This document shows positions 10,654 to 22,848 of a stretch of DNA of 64,000 nucleotides, one piece after another. The notes under the pieces were generated by a model. It searched no databases, was not told the origin of the DNA, and saw only the letters and a program-made list of their open reading frames with translations. Within the stretch, counting starts at the first letter, position 1. Each line of letters starts with the position of its first letter. A program made the translations under genes and the position numbers. Origin of the DNA: Sinohyriopsis cumingii (lineage: Eukaryota > Mollusca > Bivalvia > Unionida > Unionidae); the NCBI GenBank assembly GCA_028554795.2, contig CM068842.1, positions 23,532,590-23,596,589 on the forward strand, written 5' to 3'.

Positions 10654-12225
10654 CACCACTCCCTCAATAACATGCGCCCTGATAACTCGCGAACCCACTT
10701 ATAACGCGGTGTCAGGCGTGGATCCCATTTTTTAAACCCGAAAATACCCCAAAAATATATCCATATTTGTTGAACTTGAAGAAAATCGCGATCAAAATTG
10801 GTAATGGAAGCTTTGATGTATCACTCGTTTTATCATTGAAAACGGTAGATAGGACCTGGAAATTTTAATCAACACTATGAAATAACAAATTTAAAAATAC
10901 AATTTTTTACATTTTCTTTCTAAACGACATTCCTAGTATACCGCACCGCAATTAATGATATGTAAGGAAATATTGATCAATGAAAATGTCACTTACGCCA
11001 AGTGGAGGAAGTACTTAATAAATAAATACAAATTAAATAAAAATTTTATCAATTGAAATTTGTGTTCTAGTTCCATCTTTTAGTTCCTTTTAAGTGTAAT
11101 CGTCATAAGTGCAATGTGTCCTCTTGTAATTAAACGTAAAATGCGTCAATCTACTGTAACAGCTGTGTCCGCAAGCATTTCTCTGAGAACCTAATTAAGT
11201 GCCGACCATGTTTTGATAACTGACTTGCGGAAGTATTTGTTGTATTGTTGCACTGAATTAAAAGCTGGCCTCCTTTATATTATCACGTTAATTTTGACTT
11301 TTGAAATTTCTAAAAGGAGGTGGAATAAAAGAAAATTTAAAAGGCACAAAAATCGGACTAAGTTAAAATCTAGTGGCCTCACTCATATGTTGGGTGAACT
11401 CACTTCATTTGATCAATGGAACACTGTAATAAACATTATTATGTATGTAACAGAAACTACCTTAAATTAACCGACTCTTTCATAACTGTGATCAAAGATA
11501 ACAAGGCAGCAAAGCGAAATGAATACTTTGTAAAATAAAGAGCTTGATTTCACAGATACAGACCATTGTGGGCAAGCGAGTTTCAGAGAATTCTTGAACT
11601 GGCATTTAGAGATATCCTCAGGGATGATAAGAAATTTCATTATTACTTTCAATGAAATTATGACATTAACATTGTACAAATTGAACAATAAAAAATTGAG
11701 TTTCAACGTAGACGTGTCACGAAATAATAGTCGCGTGTTTTTGACAAAAAGGAATCTTGTTTGGTGGTGTATCAACAGTTAGTCTAGTTCCCAAATTGTG
11801 GATTACCAATTTGGCAAGATAATATTAAATACCAGTAAGGGAACCAGACTCATCAAGAAAACAAAATGCAGTGACGTAATACACAGATTTTTCGCGTACA
11901 CATGATGGTTGTTCAAACCAGTTGGAACGATGTTTCATATGTTGGATATTTTGAGAATAAAAATGTTATTTAAACAGAATAACGAACAACTTCATTAGAA
12001 AAAGCGCATTATTAAAAATTATTATCGATGTGATTGTAAAATGAGGATTCAGTCATTAAACAGCCAGTTCCCTAATGCCGCCCCCCCCCCCATCACCACC
12101 ACAGTTTTCTTGATGTCAAAGTGACTTTTTTCAATTTTTGGAGGTCCCTTGGTAACTTGCGCCACGCTTATAGTGCGGTCTATGTTTGTGGACCCCATTG
12201 TGCGCGAATTATTGAGGGAGAGGTG
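10654..12225. mobile_element. pogo/Tc1-like TIR element, non-autonomous
   Basis: The left end, CACCACTCCCTCAATAACAT, and the right end (12206-12225), read in reverse, start CACCTCTCCCTCAATAATTC. Both are directly flanked by TA (10652-10653, 12226-12227). The subterminal parts are also related: cacttataacgcggtgtc on the left, and gcttatagtgcggtct on the right. TA duplications and 'TCAATAA..CGC' ends recall pogo/Tigger-type elements. No transposase ORF remains inside its 1.57 kb. Confidence 0.75.
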
Positions 12226-12249
12226 TACATGTAATTCCATTGCAAAAAT

Positions 12250-13445
12250 TGCATAAATATTTAAACTATTCATTAATTTTGTCACACATCATTATGTGTC
12301 TGAATTCAGTTGGAAAAATTAAAAGCAAAATTAGGTTAAGAAAGACTAAGTACGTGTACGGTTCATTATGTTCCAGGGTCTATGAACAGTGTCTGTACAA
12401 ATTTCATTCTGCTAAAATTTTCTCATATGCGTTTCCATGTACATTTATCCATTGCAAATTTACAGCAAGAATACTTAACAATCAACACATGCTTTCAGCA
12501 TGCATATAACTTTTACTTAAGATTTTGTGAATATCGAAAGAAACATGTGAAAACTACTATACTAATCATTGCACAAAGTGCAGAGAACAATTTGTGTTTG
12601 TGAACTTGCTTTTCTGTGACAATAAAATATTTTTATGAAAAATAGGAAATTATAACAAGTTTATGAACAAACCCCATACCCATGTAAAACCAGAGAACTA
12701 AGTGCAGTAGGCCTGCAATGGTCACGAGTCACTTTTATAAAAGAAATTAAGCTGAACGCATATACAATTTCAATCCCTTTCAATTTCCAGCTAATAAAAT
12801 GGACATTATTTATTGGTTGACTATTTGTGTCTAATAACATCGCCAAGCCCAGCAAAACATGTTGGCAGCTTTCGTTTTTTGATGTTTATTAAATTGTGAG
12901 AATCTTTTATCAACCACCACATTGTCTTGGTTGTATATGCAGTTAAAGAAGAAACACATGTTGGCTATTGACTGAGCAACGACTGTATACAGAATTAATT
13001 GAAGACAATCACAAAGACGACCTACTGGCTTTACTTATGGATCAGTAACAAGTAACATTTCCAATAATGTTTATTTTGGCATAACACTTCAAGAACCTGG
13101 CAAAATTGCTAAATTTCAGACACTACGCCACAATTGTATTATATTAAAATGCATACACTAACTCTTCCTCAGAATGAAAATAAAATGTTTTACACACTAT
13201 TTCTCATACTTAAAAAAAAATATTTTTCCTGGTGCGAGAAAAATACATGTACATGTATTTAAAATTTCAGGAACCATGCCACGATCATATTATATTCGAA
13301 TTCATACACAATCTCTTTCCCAAAATGATAATAAATTTTGTATACACTATTTCACATACTTTGACCAAAAAATATTTTTTATGTGCGAATGAATATACAA
13401 AATTTTGTGAGCCATGCCACGACTGTGTTATATCTGAATTCATGT
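12250..13445. repeat. diverged tandem repeat, roughly 145-150 bp units
   Basis: The clearest copies cover 13090-13445. Each has gaaccatgccacgat, tatattcgaattcatac and aaaatgataataaa segments. A related aattttgtcacacatcat plus tctgaattca stretch occurs at 12277-12310, and again at 10533-10570 on the other side of the TA-flanked element. That element therefore probably inserted into an older repeat of this kind. Confidence 0.55.
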
Positions 13446-13483
13446 TATTGTGGGGTACGTTATAGTGGGGTCGCACTGTACTC
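13446..13483 (-). mobile_element. isolated pogo-like TIR end
   Basis: Read in reverse from 13483 the sequence is TACAGTGCGACCCCACTATA followed by ACGTACCCCACAATAAC. This is typical of the terminus of TA-inserting pogo/Tc1 elements. I found no partner end nearby, so this is a fragment or one side of an older insertion. Confidence 0.4.
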
Positions 13484-13509
13484 TCCCAGCCTCTCCACAA
13501 TGTCTATAT

Positions 13510-13660
13510 TTAAAGACAGAAAGACAAATTTTCATCTTTGGGAGGTCTGGATTTAGGAGGTAGTGGGCTTATTATATTTTTAACATTAATGCGATCAGGT
13601 AATTATTCTAAGAGAAACGTAAAGTACTAAAATATTTGCTTTCTATGAATGGCCCAAATG
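13510..13660 (+). repeat. dispersed repeat C, partial copy
   Basis: It shares tggatttaggaggtagtggg, then gcgatcaggtaattattc and gagaaacgt with the copy at 7745-7985. The left part with the ggggaggtaatgggc block is missing. Confidence 0.5.
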
Positions 13661-14467
13661 TAAACCTTATTGTCCAAAAAGATCTGATTAAGGAAATGGA
13701 GCTACTGACTAGGTGCAAAATTTATTTTGTAAATTTTTTATAACTTGTAGTTCACCAAATTTATGGCAAATACAACATGCTTTCCAGGACATTTATTTGG
13801 TCTTTTTATTTTGTTTTTACTTTATCAATTTTAGAGGAATTTTGGCTTATATCTTGATTCTGTGTTACTCTTGAAGAATCTGAGTTCTGTCCTTGAATTG
13901 TCCTTATATTTTTTCTTCACATAAACTTATATGAATGTTTGCTCCCTCAGTGTCCTCTAGAGCTCCTATTTCCATCATAATTTTAAAACAAAAAGGCCAG
14001 CTTTCCTTCAGACTATTGCAGACTGGATGAGTTGCTGACATCTCGCACTACTTTTAGAGGCATCATCAATAGGCCATTCTTCACACAATGATGACTCCTA
14101 TCCAACTTCATCCCAGCCTATTACAAACTGGTGTCCCAGCCATTAATGGAGACATTGACTGGGTAGGCATACAGCTGGACCAGAAAACCTTCCAAGACAC
14201 ACAGCAACTGCTTCATAGTCGTAACTATTGATGCCATGCCTAACTTTTGTAGTCATGGTGTTCTGTAAATAAGAGCAGCTTAGACCAGACCTATGAGTAA
14301 AACAATCGATGAGAGACACATCTGAGAACTACTTACAAGTTCAATGCTTGCTTTTCCAGTTCCATAGTTGTTTTCATCAACCTCCACCTTGCAAAGAGAG
14401 ACACTATCCTACCTTCATGCTGAAAACTTTACTACAAGGCAGCCCTTAAATCCCAGCCTTTGTCTTA

Positions 14468-14804
14468 GAGTCTCATGTGTCATGGCTATGTAGAAGAGTC
14501 TCATTTTTTCATGGCTATGTAGAAGAGTCTCATGTGTCATGGCTATGTAGAAGAGTCTCATGTCATGGCTATGTAGAAGAGTCTTATGTGTTATGGCTAT
14601 GTGGAAGAGTCTCATGTGTCATGGCTATGTAGAAGAGTCTCATTTTTTCATGGCTATGTAGAAGAGTCTCGTGTTATGGCTATGTAGAAGAGTCTCATGT
14701 GTCATGGCTATGTAGAAGAGTCTTATGTGTTATGGCTATGTGGAAGAGTCTCATGTGTCATGGCTATGTAGAAGAGTCTTATGTGTCATGGCTATGTAGA
14801 GGAG
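14468..14804. repeat. 28-bp tandem repeat, about 12 copies
   Basis: The unit is gtctcatgtgtcatggctat followed by gtagaaga. Variant units (attttttcatgg; a 3-4 bp shortened unit; ttatgtgttatggctatgtgg) recur in a similar order about five units apart, suggesting block duplication. The - strand ORF across it is a by-product of the repeat. Confidence 0.95.
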
Positions 14805-14922
14805 ATCAGGAAAAAGGCTGCTAAGTAGGCATGCCCATTGACCTAGTACCCTGCCTTCATTTTCCAGATGGGACCAGAAAATTAGAATGGATCCCACTAA
14901 GGCACACACTACAGGAATAACC

Positions 14923-15169
14923 CGGAGCCCCTAGCTGCCATGTGGTCTAATGCACTCACTGTTATGGATCACTGCCATCTCACCTCTGTCTGCATGGGTT
15001 TGAGTCTTGGGCTCAGCCAATGTATGTACGTGAGAAAGCTTTCAGTATCTTCTTGTGGGTCGCTGGTTCCTTCCGTTTTTTTTCTTCCTCCACCATTTAT
15101 ACTGGCCGCCATGTATAGCCTATCTTGTGCTGAGAAATGCCATTAAACCCTACAACAGCAACAACAACA
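14923..15169 (+). mobile_element. tRNA-derived SINE, family 1, copy b
   Basis: Same family as 5796-6049. It has a degenerate A box, a B box GGTTTGAGTCT, the ccgccatgtatagcctatct block, and cattaaaccctacaa with a (CAA)n tail. Target duplications are acaggaataacc/acaggaaaaacc (14911-14922; 15170-15181). Confidence 0.9.
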
Positions 15170-15504
15170 ACAGGAAAAACCTATTATTAAAACTACTCTT
15201 CAGAAAGAGCCCATTTTCTCAGAGCCAGAGAAGCTGCAGTTCATATATAAGGAGCCAGCAGCCATGGCTAAATAAAGAAATATGATTAGGTAGAGTATTT
15301 AAAGAAGAAACCATTTTTTGAATTAAAGTATGCTTCTTTGATAATACTTACCTAATCATAATATGATTACACACAAGCCTTCCATCAGTTATCGACCAGG
15401 AAGAGTGTGCACTTCCACTCCATTGATAAAAGACATGTAGGATTAGGAGCCAGTAGTCTCTATTTGAGAGGATACCACTTTCAATGCTAAAACAATTAAA
15501 ATAA

Positions 15505-15660
15505 TGTTAGCATCTTTGTATTTGTTTGGGAGGACTGGATTTACAAGGTTGCTGAAGGGTTCCTAACATAGTGACAGAATAAATATTACTGTAGAAGCAT
15601 AATTTACCTCAAAATTGGTTTTCATTTTAAAAACCACTGTATGAAAAAATATTTTAAAGA
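15505..15660 (+). repeat. dispersed repeat C, partial copy
   Basis: It shares the ggactggatttacaaggttg, ttcctaac and gtagaagcataatttacct segments with the copy at 7745-7985, but is more diverged. Confidence 0.45.
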
Positions 15661-16129
15661 AAGCATGAATTGACAAATATTGGACCTAAAACTCTTGGCA
15701 AATATTTCTATACCAGCAAAACAAATATTCAGTGCAGACCCATATAAATTATCATTTTTTCTGTTGGTCAACAGCATAATCCTTTAATGTGTGTAAAAAT
15801 GTATACAGATCATCATGGTCAGTATACTTATGGTAAGAATTAGGATTGAATATTTTCAACTGGTTGCAGGTACAAGCAATCCCAACATGACAGCCAATAC
15901 CAGAGATGTGACAAGAGAGCAAGACAGGTATAGGCCCAGAGCAACTCCAGGCACACAATCCAGGTAACCATGCATTTTGACTGAAATTGTTTTTCCTCTT
16001 TCATTGCTTCTATGAATTACATCTGACAGCAAACCAAACCCATCTTTTCCATATATAAAGAGCTTTCTCAGAATTGATTTTCACTGCCTTATATAAGACA
16101 GTGGTCAAAAAGCAGGAAATCTTAAAGAC

Positions 16130-16860
16130 AATGCTACTTTTGAATGCATTTTTTAAAAGCAGATGATAGGGAGACACTGCTGTCTTGATTTTTGGAAAAT
16201 GGCATTATACTACTGGCTGTGCCAGATACCTGGATGGCCCAGAATATTGATTAATTAAATGAACAAGAAGAAAGTGGAGATGTTCTCTTAAATAATGTCT
16301 TGATCAGCTTAAAGACATGTACTCCAAAGGCAAGTCATGTAAAGTGTATAACCACCACACTTTTGACAGCCATGATGAAAATGGGCTTTGAGAAAGCAGG
16401 ACTGGTTTGCTGTTTCTTTATTCAGGAGTTAGTTACATGTATGACATGCATACAGTAATAAAAATGTGTCCTTTTGTTCCATTAGCTTAGTATAGTAATT
16501 AATAGTACTTGTGGTCATAAGAATTAACAATGCGATAAAAACATTTTAGTTTATTTAAGAAATTACCAATATTTGAATCGTACACTGTAATTGCTCTTAC
16601 ACACACACACACATGCAAACTGATTGTAAAAGTGAGTAATGTAGTTATCATAAATGAATATAAATCTTTAGGAAGTAAAGATGGACACAAGCATAATTTA
16701 TTACTGTAGCATTTGACCAAGTCATTGTATGACACTTTCAAGATTTTTGCACGCAAATCATAATTTGTAAATTTCCATTGTTCATCAACTTCCATAATGT
16801 ACAATGTTATATATTTCACAGTGCTATCAATACCATTGGTATTAAAGCAAGCACACAAAC
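16130..16860 (+). repeat. dispersed repeat D, copy 1
   Basis: Blocks at 16160-16445 (gatgctgctgtct-like, gtggagatgt, aaaatggactttgagaaa-like, attcaggagttagtta) and 16760-16860 (gtaaatttccattgtt, atttcacagtgctat) occur in the same order at 30700-31840. The element is non-coding as far as I can see; the class is unknown. A short (CA)n tract lies at 16601-16614. Confidence 0.55.
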
Positions 16861-17278
16861 TAGTGATGCTTTACCATCAAATATGGATGGGAAAGTGGAG
16901 TGTTTTTAGTAAATGTTTGGTACATATTTCATTATGACTTTAAGCTTGCCACCAAAAGCAATGTAAATTGGTAGTCCATGAATTTAAATTGATTCACAGT
17001 AGAATTCATTAATTTGGATGACAAAGATCTTTATGAAATTTAAAAAAATCAAAGAGAGGCACAACAATATGGCAACTTGCATCCAGGTTTGCCAGTTTGG
17101 TGTGTCATAAATCTGTGTAATTTTCCATGAAGTGTTTGCAAATGACCAGTAATTATCAAAATACTATATAAAGGTATATTCTTTGTTTTTGTCACTAAGT
17201 CCTGGTCATTTGCATTTCATTCCATAGGCACAGATGTATCTAATGTTGATGCACATTTGTGGATGTATTGGTCTGTTT

Positions 17279-18840
17279 TTAGCTCCACTAGCCATAGACC
17301 AGAAGAGCTTATGTGATGGCCAATTGTCTGTCATCCATTTATCTGTCATCCAATGTCCATTTATGCATTACTACTCCTAAATTACTCAGAATATTGCCTT
17401 GAAACTTTACACACACATTCTTTCTAAGTTGTTTTCAGTCATAACGAAAATGGTGCTACTCAGAAATTCAGTATGGCCATAATATTAATCCCTCTCATCA
17501 TGAATGGAAAGGCATACCATCTTGGGGTTTCCTTCTCATCATGAATGGAAAGGCATACCATCATGGGGTTTCCTTCTCATCATGAATGGAAAGGCATACC
17601 ATCATGGCATTTTACCATAAGACTTCTCATCATGAATGGAAAGGCATACCATCATGGGGATTCACCATAATCCTCATCATGAATGGAAAGGCATACCATC
17701 GTGGGGTTTCCTTCTCATCATGAATGGTAAGGCATAAGATCATCGGGTTTCCTTCTCATCATGAATCTTACAATGTCTGATTGATCATAAATGAAAATGT
17801 TTCCACTCTAACATAAAATTTGGCCACTACAGTCACCATCTTGAAAATGTTTTCACTATTCTTAAAGACTTTCGTGCCAAATCAAACAGGGTTTTAGCTA
17901 AAAGACTTTTTATGATGTCTAGTTGGTGCAGAATTAAAATGTGCTGATCAGACATCCAATGTCTCTGCCACAGCAGCCATGTTAAAAATATTGTTTTCAC
18001 TTTCACTTCTCTTCCTAAACAGATTTTCATACTGAACTAGGGTTTTCACCAAAAGACTTCTTATGGTGTGTAGATGGTCCTAAATGAAAATTATTCCACC
18101 TGGACATCATCAGGTTTTTACTAAAAGCTTTCTTATGATGTCTAGTTGGCCCTAAGTGAAAAAAGTGCCAACCTGACATCCAGCTTTGTCACCACAGCAG
18201 CTGTTTTGAAATTTTTGCTATTACCTTTTGAATGGAAAGTCATATGAGCATGGGAGTATTACAATAAAAACTTTCTTATAGAATCTAATTGGTCTTAAGT
18301 AAAAAATTTGCTTCAGTCCAATATAGCCAGCACAGAGGCCATCTTGAAAATCATATTGCTGCTCCTCCTAGACAGAAAACCATAACAGTGTGGTTTTTTG
18401 ATGCCAGGTGACTTGCGATGTCAAGTTGGTTTTACATGGTAATGGCACCAATCTGACATCCACTGACGCCACCATTGAAAATCTTGTTATTACTGCTACT
18501 TATAAATACAAAATCATATTGATATGTAGTTTCACATAAAAAATTATATAATTAATATTTGGTTGGCCATAAGTGAAAATCTGATCTCAAATATGACTTT
18601 CACAATGAACATATTGAAAATCTTGTCACTAATTCGCCTGAAGTGATGGTCTTATCAATATGGAATTTTCACCAGAAGTCTACTAATGGTGTCTCTTTTA
18701 TCCTAAATGAAAATGGTGCCAATCTTTCATCCAATAAAGCTGTCTCAATGACAGATTTGAAAATCGGACTGCTCAAGAATATCAGAGAGGTTTGAAAGCT
18801 CTTGTCTTGAATATCTGGAATTCTTTTTGAACAGTAGAGT
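17279..18840 (+). repeat. AGCTC-hairpin repeat with tandem modules
   Basis: It opens with the hairpin-forming AGCTCCACTAG...AGAAGAGCTT. Diverged modules of about 110-120 bp follow, each containing variants of 'gtctagttggtcctaaatga', 'aatggtgccaatctgacatc' and 'catcttgaaaatcttgtt'. Between 17493 and 17770 one portion has amplified into a 41-bp array (ctcatcatgaatggaaaggc..., about 7 copies). Translated frames are short and random. Confidence 0.75.
17493..17770. repeat. 41-bp tandem array inside AGCTC repeat
   Basis: Seven copies of cttctcatcatgaatggaaa followed by ggcataccatcatggggtttc. Unit length varies where caccataa insertions occur (17600-17675). Confidence 0.9.
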
Positions 18841-18937
18841 ACCAGGCTCTTCAATGAACTCTTGTTTATCTATTCCTGGCAATATTTAGTGGCAATTGTA
18901 CACAGGCTGCAGTACTACATATGGTCATGTTTTGAGT

Positions 18938-19023
18938 AGCTGCATATTAAATTGCAACAGTACCTCCTCCATATCATTTAGCTGTATGTCAAACTGCAAC
19001 AATACCTCCTCCATATCATTTAG
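18938..19023. repeat. 43-bp tandem duplication
   Basis: Two copies of a unit containing aactgcaacaatacctcctc and catatcatttagc, differing at a few positions. Confidence 0.8.
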
Positions 19024-20057
19024 CAATTAAAGTATATGATTATGCAAATGTAGTTACATGAACTGAAACTTTTGGTGTTTGCAGTCTAGAACATTTTTAC
19101 ATAAAACGCCAAGTGCAGCCTAACAAATCTTTTTTTTTTTAAACTATGATGTATTTAACCTTTATACTTGGAAAAACTGTCTGCATTGGTCCCTTGAATG
19201 TTATAGATTTCCAGATTTCACTTGATATTTTTATATTTATTCAGAATTGAAACTCTTTTATCCAACAGTTTGTCTTAGCAACCTCAGATTAACAATAAAT
19301 CTTAAATTTAGTCTTAGCTTAAGCTATTTCATTGATAAATTTTAAGTTGGACTTACATTTTACCAGTCATATCACTGGATTCTATACTTAAGTTTAAATT
19401 CTGCTGCTTCCAAGCCATTGTTCTAACAAAATAGTAATTTTATTTCTTCAAGTAGATATTCCCTTTCAGTTGTCTGGAAAAAATGTGCTGAACTAAATTC
19501 AATATTATTATTATAATACCCGACAGCACAACAGCCAAATTAATTTTAGTAAATAAATCAATTTCAATTTCATTTAGAAGAACAAAAGACCCCTCTTAAT
19601 ATTTTCTCATGAATATTAATGACTGACTCAAAGTGAGGCTAACTGAACATAGCTGTCTATAGTGATATATTGGCTACTTCTTACAGTGACAAGGAATTAG
19701 ATTTTTTGCCGCCACTTACCTTTTTATTTGTTGAAGCAAGCTTATATGAAGGTAAATAAGAAGTCATCTGGTGATAAATCCATGAACAAGGGATTCAGGT
19801 ATTTCAGTGAAGGATGCATCCAAGATCTAAGAGGTAAGTGTTGTTTTCCTTATCATCCACACTGTGTTGGAAATAATTGTTTCACCGATACATTTGCTTT
19901 GCACTCCTTTTCTTTCCCTCTGTTAAAGCTATTAGCACTCATCCCCTAAACAAAATGGGAGATTTCCTACATCAGTTTATATCCTGACCAGTCTGTCCAA
20001 GATTATATCTCTCCATAAGGTATCATTTTCCCAAAGATTATTGCCAGTTTACAATAA

Positions 20058-22453
20058 CACTGGACAACAAATTTTTACAAAAGTCATGTTACTGAAATAA
20101 AATTAGTCAATTCTTATCAATTTTTATGTGCTGAACACGAATATGACAGTCAAATTGCAAAATTGGCTCTAGTTTTTTTGTAATCTGCAAGAAATTAATG
20201 TTTACATAACGAAATGCATTCCAATAGTAAAAGGTCAACTGTAATAGCCTACCTATAAAAAATCAAGTCATTGACTACATCTTAGATTTCTTCGCCTGTC
20301 TCTTGTACGTTCGGGAGCATCTCTGAGGAGTGTCCAGCAGTAGTCAGCCAGCATTGTAGTGGACCATTTTCCCTGGTATCTTTGTTCCATTGTTGCGATA
20401 TCTTGATGAAAACGTTCGCCGTGTTCATCACTAACAATACCACAGTTGCTAGGAAAGAAATCCAAATGGGAATGAAGGAAGTGAATCTTTAGAGACATAT
20501 TGCAGCCAAGTTTCTTATACTTCATCAACATGTCTTCTACTAGTTCCTTATAGTTTTCTGCCCTAACATTTCCGAGGAAGTTTGTAGAAACTAGGCGAAA
20601 AGCATTCCATGCTTGTTTCGCGTCACCTTCCAGCAAGTTGTTGAACCGGTCATCTTTGAAAAGCTCTCGAATCTGAGGACCCACAAAAACTCCCTCTTTA
20701 ATCTTTGCTTCGCTGAGTCGAGGGAATTTTTCATGCAGGTATCGGAATGCTGGCAAAGTCCGGTCAATGGCTTTCACGAAGTTCTTCATCAAACCTAGTT
20801 TGATGTGAAGGGGTGGTAGCAAGATTTTCTGAGCCTCAACCAGAGCTGGGTGTTGGATATTCTTCTCTCCAATGGCTACATTCTGCCTGTGAGTCCATTC
20901 CTTCCTCATGTAGTGCATTTCCCTTGCTCGGCTATCCCACTCGCATAAGAAACACATGTATTTTGTATATCCTTGCTGCAGTCCCATTAAAAGGGCAACT
21001 ACCTTCAAATCACCACAGAGGTGCCAGCTGTACTTGTTATACTCAATGGAATTCAGTAGCTGCCTTAAGTTATCGTATGTCTCTTTCATGTGGACAGCAT
21101 ACGCTACTGGAATAGATGGAAGAATGTTTCCATTGTGCAAAAGCACAGCCTTGAGACTCAGTTTCGAAGAGTCCACAAATAGTCTCCATTCTTGTGGGTC
21201 ATGAGTGATTTTTAAAGCATTCATGAGGCCCTCAATATCGGAACAGAATATCAGATTACTTTCCTTTCTGAAGAAAGGCTCCAATTGCTGGTGGCGCTTT
21301 CGATATGCAGTAATTGTGACATCTTCTTCTAGAAGATTCCATTGTTGGAGTCTTGATCCTAGCAATTCTGCCTTGTTCTTTGATAAGTCCAAATCACGAA
21401 TCAGGTCATTTAGTTCTTCCTGTGTTATTCTGTGTGGGGTTGATGATGCACCACAGTGAAAATCTGGATCACTGCATGCTGATGGACCAGGAGAAGAACA
21501 GGTCGACTCACCTTTGTCTTCGTCAGATGAATCAAGAGAATATTCTGCTGGAGGTTATGGAATAGGAAGTCCCTCACCATGTGGAACTGGTCTCAATGCA
21601 GACGGAATGTTTGGGTAGACTATTCTCGACTTCTTTCGCTTCGTTATTCCGCCGGAAAGAGGAGGAACCAAGCAGAAGTAACAGTCATTTAGGTGGTTGC
21701 TTGGCTCTCTCCACACCATTGGGACTGCAAACGGCATTGATGACCTTTTGCAATTCAACCACTGTGAAAGCTGTGTTGTACATGTAGCACAGCATATATG
21801 CGGAGCCCAAGGCTTGTCTTGGTCACCAACCTTGCATCCGAAGTAAAGATGATATGCCTTCTTCACTTGAGAATTGATACTTTTCTTCTGGTTGGCAAAT
21901 GTCACTTCCCCACAAATATAGCAAAAATTGTCCGCGGTATTAACACACTTTCGAGGCATTACTGTTCTTTATTGTACGTAAATGGATAAAATAATAAGTT
22001 TTATGTAACAGTAGCTTGAACTGTCTCGCACAACGTCTAAAATATTTTAAATGCTGAACCTATCTGATTGGGCTTTATATAGTACACTGCTTACGTCAGC
22101 TTCAGCAGCCGCCTGGCATTAGTATAATAGGCCTACACATGTATAGTACACTGCTGACGTCAACTTACTTCAGCAGCCGCATGGCATTAGTATTGCATTG
22201 CATCAGAAAATGATGCAATCAACTGTGGATGATGTGAGCATGATGGTATTATGCAATGTTACATCATTATTCCGGATGTTGCTGCAGTCCTACTGGAGAA
22301 ATTTACACAGTGAAACATAGAAAATGAGGTATATGAATATCTTCAAAACGAGAGCCAATACAAATTTTTCACGGTTATATTCGTGTTCGGCACACCAAAA
22401 TACTACAGATTAGGGCCTTTTCAAGTCAGTAATGATTTCACTGTTGACCAGTG
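20058..22453 (-). mobile_element. CACTG-TIR DNA transposon (CMC/EnSpm-like), 2.4 kb
   Basis: The terminal inverted repeats start CACTGGACAACA (20058) and, in reverse from 22453, CACTGGTCAACA. They remain alignable for about 110-120 bp, including a well-conserved inner block (GAACACGAATAT... ATTGGCTCT). TAA sits on both outer sides (20055-20057; 22454-22456), a 3-bp target duplication. CACTR ends with 3-bp duplications are characteristic of EnSpm/CACTA elements of the CMC group. The only long ORF inside is the - strand transposase-like gene at 20268-21959. A 50-bp segment with a tatagtacactgct...cagcagccg core is duplicated at 22077-22193, upstream of the ORF start. Confidence 0.85.
20268..21959 (-). 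pseudogene. transposase-like gene with one in-frame stop
   Basis: A single reading frame of 563 codons runs from ATG (21957-21959) to TGA (20268-20270), interrupted only by TAA at 21555-21557. That stop lies right after ..GEGLPIP, where related proteins I recall have Lys (AAA to TAA would suffice). The N-terminal part has CxxC pairs (CYIC, CCATC, CYFC), suggesting a zinc-binding module. The C-terminal 374 residues carry possible acidic catalytic residues: Asp in RLFVDSS (codon near 21171), Asp in CGDLK followed by CFLCEWDSR, and Glu in SDEHGERFHQD. The Asp...CxxC order resembles CMC-type DDE transposases. The family occurs as multi-copy genes in arthropods and cnidarians, as I recall. A Met just after the stop region (21392) could start the DDE part alone. 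Confidence 0.8.
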
Positions 22454-22848
22454 TAATCAAAATAACTTGATCAAGTTTCAGATCTCCAAGCAATATCAAG
22501 GCTAGAATATGTATGGCATTGATAACTTTACATGTAAAACAGTTCTCAGTTTTGTGGTACCAAATTTACCATAATACATTGTAAAAAAATTCAAATCAAA
22601 GTGTTACAGGCAAAATGAGAGTAGAGTAGCTATTGTTATGATTATTATTAGTGAGACCTTCAATAATGGATCTGAGGTGACGGGCAAGTGTTATAGATCT
22701 CAGAAGAAAATGAAACACAACATCAGATTACAGTAATTTGTATGATTATGCATATTGCTTGAATCATAAAATTTTCAAGCTTATTTTGTAACAGGAAAAA
22801 TAAATCTAAAAATAGATGTTTCATATGGTTACATTTTAATCATTGCAG

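Noticed and set aside
11467-11775. 102-codon - strand ORF inside the TA-flanked element
   Set aside because: No transposase motif and low-complexity AT-rich composition; not supported as a gene.
19728-19832. possible exon ending at AGAG/gtaagtg
   Set aside because: The donor is strong, but no acceptor gives a frame compatible with the TRAFD1-like exons, and the peptide resembles nothing known.
20613-21459. + strand ORFs over the CACTG transposon
   Set aside because: Shadows of the - strand transposase-like gene.
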